NCBI RefSeq assembly: GCF_000264995.1
Contig: NW_006767446.1
Location: 127,333 to 191,332 of the forward strand
From: Punctularia strigosozonata HHB-11173 SS5
Taxonomy: Eukaryota; Basidiomycota; Agaricomycetes; Corticiales; Punctulariaceae
DNA length: 64,000 bases
Direction: 5' to 3'
In this document: positions 56,716-64,000 of the stretch, piece by piece
How positions within the stretch are numbered: position 1 is the first letter of the stretch
Layout: every line of letters begins with the position of its first letter
Notes under the pieces: model-generated
Told to the model about the DNA's origin: nothing
The model's database searches: none
Seen by the model: only the letters and a program-made list of their open reading frames with translations
Program-made: the position numbers and the translations under genes

Positions 56716-57639
56716 GTTGGATCAACGTGTAGGACGAAGGTGGTGTGGGGGGCAGCAAGTCGCGTTGTGCGCCGCCGTTTTGTGAGGAGATACGGCTATG
56801 ACATCATGAGCTCGCAGCCTTATGGACGTTGTCCGGAGCATGATGAGGACGGAGACAAACCGATGACGATGGCGGAGCAACATATTGATGAGCGCTTGTT
56901 CGATTATACACGTGGCGCGTGCGGGTGGCGAACGGGCGCTTAACAGCTCGTTCACCTCACACAACTGGCAATTGCGGCTAGTCTCCCCAATCAGACTCTC
57001 GATGCGCAGTGAAGACAATCGTTTCGACTCTCGAAGACTCGCCGAGCTTATCGGAAGCCTCGACAGTGCCCACGTCTCATTAGTACTGCACGATGGGCGC
57101 ATATGCGCTGTCATTGGGTTGTTTGTGTGTAAGTTAGACATATATTGGGCACTTGTGCTATCTCTCTCCCTAGATCCATTGAAAACATTGCCATACGTGC
57201 GATGGCTGTATTGCGTTTTACTGTCCAACTGCGGGCGCAACGTTGCCGATAGCAGCCTCTCGGTGTTTTCTATCCACCGGATGTCCTCGAGGGGGCAGGA
57301 TCAGAAAGTCAAGGTTTACACGTGGGCTCACGTACTCATAGAAGATTGCCCAGCACAATCCAAGGCAAGAATAATGCATGGTTCCGATCAATCATGCGTA
57401 CATCGTCTGTATGTAAGGTGCTTATAGGCCGGTGTTCGATGTTCTCAGGCGCTTCTAGCATGCATGTTAGAGCAATGCCATGCCATGATGATCCAGGGAG
57501 GCATACATTGTATGGCTGCAGGCGCATGTAAATATCCCCCTATCCCGAGTACAGGAAGAAGGAGTGACAATACCTCCACTCGGTCCTCCTTACTCTGCCG
57601 TGTGCTCTATCTTTCTACATCGACGAGGGGGAACAGCGC
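56716..57639. other. Divergent promoter region
   Basis: This separates the start of the EI24-like gene (- strand) from the start of the membrane protein gene (+ strand). It presumably holds both promoters. No further gene is supported. Confidence 0.5.
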
Positions 57640-59472
57640 ATGATGGGTCAGCAATATCCATGATCATTCTATTGACTTCGGTCTAACACAAACCCCCCAG
57701 CCCCTACAACTTCAGGCGATCAATCCATCTTCGATGAAAAAGTTTCGGACGATTCCCCTACGAACGGGTTTTCACTCAAACAGTACCCTCATTCGGTCTT
57801 CTTCCTACTCATATGGTTGGCGTACACGATCGTGATGATCGCACTGCTCGACCACCTTGCCACAACCGGAGAAGAAAATGGTATACTGGTGTTCGATCGC
57901 CAAAGCTTGTCGGTCATGCTCGTCATATTCGCCCAAGCCCACCTTCCTATTACCGCGATGCATCTCTCGCGACTCGCGATTTCCGCATTGCACGATCCCA
58001 GAACCGCACCTCGCTCCTGGACCGAACTCTTCTGGCTCGCCGATCGGAACTGGCAGAACCCAGTTTCCCTGGGCCTCCTCGTGATGCCGATGGTCAAGAG
58101 CCGCGTTCTTCCCTCCCCAACATTCGCCATATTCTCTCTGACGTGCCTCCTTGCCACGATCACCCCGATCACCATGTCGCGAGCGTGGCCAGCACAATCG
58201 GAGTCAATGACGGTCAACGGGACCATCACAGCCAACTGTTCGTCGCTGGACAAGCTCGGGCAGGTCGATCCCAAATCTCAGCTGTCGGTTGGCGTGGCCT
58301 TATGCACGGGCCAGACTGAGGGGGCGGACATCCAGGCCTACTACAACGAGAACTCCGATGATGAATTTTTTTCAGGGTCAGGGTCTGTCTACGGCTTGAA
58401 CGTCACATCCATTCCCGGGTTCTTGTTGCGGAACCAGGGATGTTTCCCGATGAAAGGCGCATCACGTCCAGCATCCAATTCTGACGATGATCTAAAGAGA
58501 TGGTGTGATGGCACAGGCCTCAACGAAACGTGGCATTCATCCACGTTGAACGGATCGAACGGCATCGTCCTCCACATGAGCTGGTGTAGCAACTTCTACG
58601 CCAATGCTTCGTACAACGCTCGCTGGATGAGCGAACCTAATGCGTCCGCCACAGCCGCTATCGCGGTTACGGCCACGAATGGCGGCTCCCCGCTGGTTTC
58701 CGGCCTCATCCGCTGCGACCTCTCGATTTCGTCCGGAACGGCGGACGTCGTCTACCAAAGCTTTTACGACGCCGCATTCCGCAAGTTTCAGCATCACCCG
58801 CCCACAGACGCAGCATCAGTTCAATCCGATGTCCCCTATCACCCCTTGTACGCTGCGTTATATTACATCACGCAACTGGGGGGAAACAACGGCAGCGCGG
58901 ACACCACCCTGAACCAGTTGAACATCGGAATCGACGACGAGGACTACGATTACACGCCCAACATCGATGATGTCGCAAGCGCAATCGACTCTGTCGCGTA
59001 TTGCATGGCTGGAAGCCTCGCCTCTCTCTCCGAGGCACCGGTGCATCTGAATTATACGATGCTCGAGTCTCTGGACATCGTTCAATGGCGCCGCAAACCG
59101 CGTTACATCGTTGCCACCCTCATCTCCATAGCCGGTTGGTTTCTTCTCCTGGTATACAGCACCGTCAAGATGTATCGCCCCACCTTCGGCGGGAGCTTGA
59201 ATAGCTACGTTGCCGCGCGTCTCCTCGCCGACAGCCCCGAGCTCGTGGAGGGCCACTGCTGCGGAGAGCTTAAGAGCAACCCAAAGCTTCACGCTCCGTT
59301 CGGATGCGTCGCTGACGTTCGCGCGGACGAACCGGTCGGACACATTGGGGTGGTCGCGAGCAAAGAGCCGCGGTGTGCTCTCGACCGCAAGCGGAGGTAC
59401 GGGCGATCTCAGCGTGGCGAGCGGGACGCCATTCCCCACGCACTGAGACGGAATCACAGCGCTTCACTGTAG
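57640..59472 (+). CDS. Membrane protein with large glycosylated extracellular domain
   Basis: A 7-base first coding exon (57640-57646) is joined across a 69-base intron with a CTAAC branch site to a single long exon 57716-59472, giving 587 residues starting MMGDQSIFDEKVSDDSPTNG. Hydrophobic segments are HSVFFLLIWLAYTIVMIALL, a second near SLSVMLVIFAQAHLP, a third around FAIFSLTCLLATITP, and one near the C-terminus (YIVATLISIAGWFLLLVYST). Between the third and the last lies a domain of about 300 residues with many NxS/T sites and several Cys, on the non-cytoplasmic side. The type is common in Agaricomycetes and always unnamed. No function can be assigned. If the micro-exon is wrong, the first in-frame ATG in the long exon would cut off the N-terminus. 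Confidence 0.7.
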
Positions 59473-59971
59473 GCTGAGAGTGTCTCGTGTCCGATGCACC
59501 CTTGCATGTTGCTTTCTGGTGCCGTCTGCACGGCGATGGATCCCGCTCGACGTAGAATTACTGGCTATTGAGATTTGATGTTCTTGGTTTGGAACGGCAA
59601 GCATATGTATCTGTTCCGATAATCTTGAACACTGTGTTGGTTCAAGAGCTTTCCGTATAAGGCATTGCGACGTGCAATAGCGAGGTAAGTAACGTTAAGG
59701 TAACGTCACAGTCGTATCGCGGCACTGCTGTATCAAGCGATGCGCGGGCTCGCTTCTCCAGAGGGGCTGTGCCGTCTTGAACGCATTCACTGGAAGTACC
59801 TTTCGGCGCTGGACTGCGAACACCCCACCCTGCTCCGATTGACAATGCCAGGAAGAAGAGCGATGGCACGTTTCCACTCACGGTTAAAGGCTGAAATTGT
59901 TAGTATCTCGACGAGAAGTCTCGTGCTGAACTGCATGATTGTATAGGGAGTACTCGCTCACTATATTGCAG

Positions 59972-60417
59972 ATCACGACGCAAGGCCTGATCATCAAACA
60001 CTTCCATAATGTTTCTGCCCTCTTGAGTGGCATGCGCGCCGCAATCTAGGGTGAGCTGGGATCTGTAATGGGTGACTCTTACTCTCACTGAGTCGGATCT
60101 TTGCACGACACAAAGACCTTTAGTTCTGCGGCGTTCTGCACGGGGATATTTGTCCCGGCAATATTCTCGGAACACCAGAGGACGTTCACGGGAAATCAGG
60201 GTGCCTAGTCTAACGTTGTACAATGCTCACGCTTTTCGTGAAGTCTATCATGGTCGGAATGAGCCCCGGTGCTCCAAACACTGGAATGTCAGACCTGTCG
60301 CTGGACCAGCTGACACCGCAGGAAGCCGTGCCATGTTTGGAACGTGCATTCCAATCCGCCAAACAGAGTCTTATTAAAGCGCGCCAAGATGATGAGCAAG
60401 ACACCCGCATCAAGTAG
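59972..60417 (+). pseudogene. FunK1 kinase fragment (relic)
   Basis: Two pieces read like the FunK1 genes at 18-23 kb: KHFHNVSALLSGMRAAI followed by a TAG just before a donor-like site, and then FCGVLHGDICPGNIL, the counterpart of WFSGVLHRDINPDN. HRD is HGD, which occurs in related kinase-like folds. The frame then ends soon after GCLV. No ATP-binding part or activation segment is visible nearby. The remaining open frame ending at 60417 has no known match. This is a broken third copy, on the opposite strand to the tandem pair. Confidence 0.5.
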
Positions 60418-60905
60418 CCAGACTCGTTGATGGCTACATATTGTGGGAGTCATCACTGTGCTACTCGGAATGGTTGAAAGTCAACCAATATTTTACCCAC
60501 CGAAGTGGGTTGATCTCACCCAGAGCATGGGAGGTGCATCCCAGTCATGTGGATGAAGTGCGATGGATGGTTTTCATCCAGTGTATGTCCGATTTAAACC
60601 ACACGTAGTGTACGAGCGTTCGCCCATCAGGATCACCCATTCTATGGGCTGTGCGTATAGCCCACGTCTGGACACTGTACACTGGCCTCGCCGGTCGCAC
60701 GGTTTGCCCAAATTGGAACCGATCGATCGCGATCGCGCCAGCGCCGCGCTCGCGCTTGTTCCCCGCGTTTGCCTGCGCTCTCGTCCCTTTCGCACTTACG
60801 GCCACTGTACAGGGCTCAGTTATGATTCAATGACTGTATTATCCACTCCGGAACTCTTTGTCTCGATACCACATCAAAGATCCTCGAAATATACATGACT
60901 GGAGC
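60418..60905. other. Short intergenic stretch between the FunK1 relic and the CACTA accessory gene
   Basis: No domain or repeat is recognised. It lies beyond the stop codon of the accessory gene and could contain one end of the CACTA element, but no CACTA terminus was identified. Confidence 0.35.
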
Positions 60906-61839
60906 TCATTCAGCTCTCACAGCTGCAGTGCCTGCACAGGTTGCAGGCTGCTTGCCCGCGGCCCTCGTCGATGTTCGCTTGCGGCGTAAAGCAGCTTCCG
61001 GCGCCTGACCTTCGGAAGCCTCGGATTGAACTGCGGCCGCTGGCTGCGTCTTCTTGCGCTTCGTCGACGTTGCACGAGGCTTTGGCCGTTGTGCGACTGC
61101 TGCTGTATCGGAGGAGGAAGTGCGTGAAGCTGGAAGCTCGGTTGGAGGACGATTTTCACGGTCTTCGTCATTTTGAGCCTGTCTGGCTGAATCGCGCTCG
61201 CTGTGGCATAGGGCTTCAGTGCTTGAAAAAAGATACAGTGTTCATGAAGACCTTACAGTGTCCGTCTCTTATTGCTTCGAGGATTCGTAAACCAGCCTTT
61301 TATGGTACCATATTTTCGCTTGTTTCGGAAATGCTGAGCTATGATCTCATCGACAGGCCAGCACCCATCGAACTGTTTGAGGTATTCGCATGACTCCCTC
61401 GCCTGAAGACAAGAGGTAAGCAATTGGTCAAATTGATGTGGTACAATACTGACAGTTCGGTAGATCTTTGCGATATCATCTTTAGGTTGACGCCGAAAGG
61501 GAATACGCCAATCAAGCTGGGCAGCAATGGCTAGGCCTCGCACGTTCCGCTGTGCACCATCATGCAATCAGCCGAAATGAACGACAAGAACTGACTGCTG
61601 ATACTGACGCATATACCGAGATAGAGCTCGTTCTTTTCGGCGTTTCCGGTGAGCCTCATCTCTGCCTGAAGGCTGTAGCCTTTGTTTCCGGCCGTGCCTC
61701 GAGGCCGAGGTATCTTCTCCCGCAAGACCGCAGGAACGGCGCCGGCGGCACCAACCTCATTGCTTGCTTGTTTCTCAAGCTCACGACGGCGAGCTTTCTC
61801 CTTCTCCGCACGCGCTGTTAGACGATAGGTTGGCGGCAA
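60906..61839 (-). CDS. CACTA-associated accessory protein (partial model)
   Basis: Reading on the - strand: LPPTYRLTARAEKEKARRRE, then RPRGTAGNKGYSLQAEMRLT, then YLKQFDGCWPVDEIIAQHFR and NKRKYGTIKG, then a basic, disordered tail with TSTKRKKTQPAAA, ending at the stop at 60906-60908. The pair of blocks 'NGYxLQxxM' and 'F-x-x-x-W-P-x-x-x-I-x-x-x-x-x-N-x-R' is common to Agaricomycete proteins found beside CACTA/Tnp2 transposases. It may be a DNA-binding or regulatory partner of the transposase; this is inference from neighbourhood. The 5' exon(s), perhaps up to about 62190 with an acidic stretch (DSDSGEDNLDANEDD), are unresolved. Confidence 0.5.
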
Positions 61840-62314
61840 GTCAAGTCTGTGTTTGGAAATGATAAGACTCGCCGTTTGCCCGCAAATAGAGCTCCTTGTA
61901 GCTTATGTCGTCTTCGTTCGCATCTAGGTTATCTTCACCGCTGTCACTGTCGTCGCTAGCAGGGAATCAACCAATGTCAGGTGTGTATTTCTCCTTTGGG
62001 AACTGTGCTGTCCATACCTGACATTGGGTTCATCATCGATGACAGGCATGACAAGATAGAGACGTGGTGAGTCAAAGGTGAGGCGGAGTGGGGCGCAAAG
62101 CGCGGCAGGTGAAGAAAATAGTGACCGATTTGCAATCTGCAGCATGCGATTGGCTCCTGGTCGCATTTCCTTGAGGGTAGGTGCCTGCAAGGACTTTGCT
62201 CATTCTGCTTCCAGTGTGCCAAGGTGCCCTCCAGCTACGACGACACTGCAAACTACACCTACACGCACCCACAGACGTGCCGGTGCACCAGATTGTATAG
62301 AAATCACTGGCGCC

Positions 62315-62655
62315 GTGTTCTGTACCTCCACCAACGCTGCTACAACTGCACTACAGCTCCTACAGGCGCACAGAGATCCGCCGCAGCACATATACCACCA
62401 ACGAGACAAGCCGCGAGTGCGTATCTGCGTATATCTTACAGTGTGGCTCACTTACGCACTCGCAGGCGTACAATCACGATTTTTCACCTCCAACACTGCC
62501 GTCCGCGGAGATACGCCTCCATCAACATCGCTACAGCTTCCATAAGCACCCGAAGATCCGCCACAGCATATTTACAACCAACAAGACGAGTGGCGGGTGC
62601 GGACCCACGTATATCTTACAGTGTCGCTTACTTACGCACTCGCAGGCGTCCGCAG
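62315..62655. repeat. Imperfect direct repeat of about 185 bases in the element's central spacer
   Basis: Two copies, roughly 62315-62470 and 62500-62655, share GTATATCTTACAGTGT, CTTACGCACTCGCAGGCG and AGATCCGCC-type blocks in the same order. They lie just upstream of the transposase gene and may be its promoter repeats or subterminal repeats. Confidence 0.6.
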
Positions 62656-62672
62656 GCTTGGAATACTCCTAT

Positions 62673-64000
62673 ATGCTTGGTCGTCGTGGTGGTCGCAAGC
62701 CCACAACCATACGCCCAAAGAAGCACATCTGCTCTTGTGGATGTGGCAAACTCGTCGGGGATCGTGAGGATCTACGCCATCGGAAGGCAAAGACTGCTCC
62801 GCAGCCGCTAGCGCGAGTTCAGAACGTTTGGTCAGCTGTACATCATACCACAGCCCATGCCGTCAATGCTCTACGACACACTCTCAGCCGCTCATCCAGA
62901 TCTATGTCTCTTGTGGACGGAGACGAAGGTGTGCCGATCGAGGAATTAGCTCAACCGCCTGGGGAGACTGCTATGGACATCGATGATCCTGCTTCAACAT
63001 ACGATGCTGTTACCGAGCAAGAGGGCATCTGGAGTCGCCGACAGCCTTGGGTTGAGGAGGTTACGGACGATGAAGATGACGAGGATGATGAGGATGATGA
63101 GGACAATCAGGACTTTCGAATTGATGAAGAAGACGAGGATAATGATGCGGATTTCGATCCCATTACAGCGTATGAAGCCCTCAAGGAGGGTTTCGAAGAT
63201 GCAGCACGCGCCGCAGGTAAATCAGCTGCAGTACATGTTCGCAACATTTTCTCACTAGTCCTGTAGGCACCCAGCTTGATGAAGGAGATCTAGCTATCCT
63301 TCGACTGTTCGCCCTCAAGGTCACGACGCATATGAAGACAGACACATTCGAGAAACTCCCGTATGCATTCCCGACCCAGGATGTACCTTCGTGGAAGACT
63401 ACTCAAACACGAGCTGCCGTTCTGTCGGCATTAGACCCTGTCCTGTACGACTGCTGTCCGAACTCTTGCTGCTGCTTTGTCGGCCCTCACTCCACCCTCG
63501 ACGCTTGTCCCTACTGTAAGGAATCAAGATATGATGCCGCCGGACGCCCACGATCACAATTCCCTTACCTACCGCTCACGCCCCGTCTCAAGGCATACCT
63601 GGCATGCCCAAACATGGCAAAGAAGATGCAATACCGTGCATGCGAGCACTCACATGTCCCTGGAACGATGACTGACATCTTCGATGGGGATCTTTATCAA
63701 AATCTCTGCCGTACACGTGTCTCGATTCATGGTCGGAATCTTGACCATGATTTCTTCTCCGACTCAAGAGATGTTGCTCTTGGCCTCTCATCCGACGGCT
63801 TTGCACCACACAAACGTCGGAAGAAAACAGCCTGGCCCCTCATCCTTTTCAACTATAACCTACCACCCGAGGTTCGATTTCACGCCAAAAACATCATCCC
63901 TGTCGGTGTCATCCCTGGACCAAAGAAGCCCATCGACTTCGACTCCTTTTTGTGGCCATTGGTGGAGGAACTTTTGCGGCTCGAGATCGGGGTTCATTCT
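62673..64000 (+). mobile_element. CACTA (En/Spm-like) transposase Tnp2, N-terminal part, cut by window edge
   Basis: Exon 62673-63216 is joined to 63267 onward across a 50-base intron (GTAAAT...CTGTAG). The N-terminus reads MLGRRGGRKPTTIRPKKHIC, then SCGCGKLV, followed by an Asp/Glu run. Then come LPYAFPTQDVPSWKTTQTRA, CCPNSCCCFVGPHSTLDACP, YCKESRYD, LPLTPRLKAYLACPNMAKKM, RACEHSHVPGTMTDIFDGDL, ALGLSSDGFAPHKRRKKTAW, LILFNYNLPPEVRFHAKNII and IPGPKKPIDFDSFLWPLVEE. These are the Cys-rich zinc-binding block and the start of the RNase H-like core of Tnp2 transposases. The LSSDGF block carries the first catalytic Asp. The gene runs off the right edge and is open throughout, so the element may be recent. 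It catalyses cut-and-paste transposition of CACTA elements. Confidence 0.9.

Noticed and set aside
59642-59881. Signal-peptide-like short frame with a KR site on the - strand
   Set aside because: It has no ATG; it opens with a GTG, and no intron supplies a start.
1-64000. tRNA or rRNA genes
   Set aside because: I looked for T-loop GGTTCGAATCC-type boxes and conserved rRNA blocks on both strands and found none with a matching acceptor stem.

Overview
This is nuclear DNA of a filamentous basidiomycete, almost certainly an Agaricomycete. Nearly every gene is broken by several introns of about 45-90 bases with GT/AG ends and CTRAY-like branch sites, the coding GC is high, and lineage-typical families are present: FunK1 fungal-type kinases, TPR-CHAT proteins, UstYa/DUF3328 proteins and a CACTA (Tnp2) transposon. 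One assembly gap of 476 N lies at 37254-37729.

Layout. 1-388 is the 3' end of the exosome nuclease DIS3/RRP44. 547-4353 holds a seven-helix membrane protein, a GNAT acetyltransferase and a small secreted peptide gene. 5321-8079 holds two UstYa-like proteins around a membrane protein on the other strand. 8342-13341 is core biology: a WRAP53/TCAB1-type WD40 protein, a secreted clade-2 histidine phosphatase and the complex III hinge subunit QCR6. 13557-22938 is accessory: an apparently decayed TPR-CHAT gene, a secreted TIM-barrel-like protein and a tandem pair of FunK1 kinases with different damaged motifs. 23565-28072 encodes a very large low-complexity protein. 28294-29417 is a 4'-phosphopantetheinyl-transferase-fold protein lacking key catalytic residues. 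30278-33741 is a velvet regulator with a long Pro/Gly/Gln tail. 34991-36318 is a repeat-bounded segment. 36477-41044 is a family X DNA polymerase interrupted by the gap.

From 41679 come a SAM-dependent methyltransferase, QCR2, the La RNA-binding protein, an HPC2/ubinuclein histone-chaperone subunit, a CBM21 (glycogen-targeting) protein, an EI24/Rrt8-like membrane protein and a large-ectodomain membrane protein. After a FunK1 relic, the window ends in a CACTA element: an accessory gene and the start of the Tnp2 transposase, divergently arranged and cut by the window edge.

Most genes are unrelated housekeeping neighbours. The one region that could be a functional set is 4111-8079, where a signal-peptide-bearing 63-residue peptide with a dibasic site sits beside two UstYa-like proteins. 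In ascomycetes UstYa proteins modify Kex2-processed peptides, so this is a candidate RiPP-like locus, but that is inference only. All exon joins were deduced by eye from splice signals and reading frame, so ends marked as uncertain may shift.
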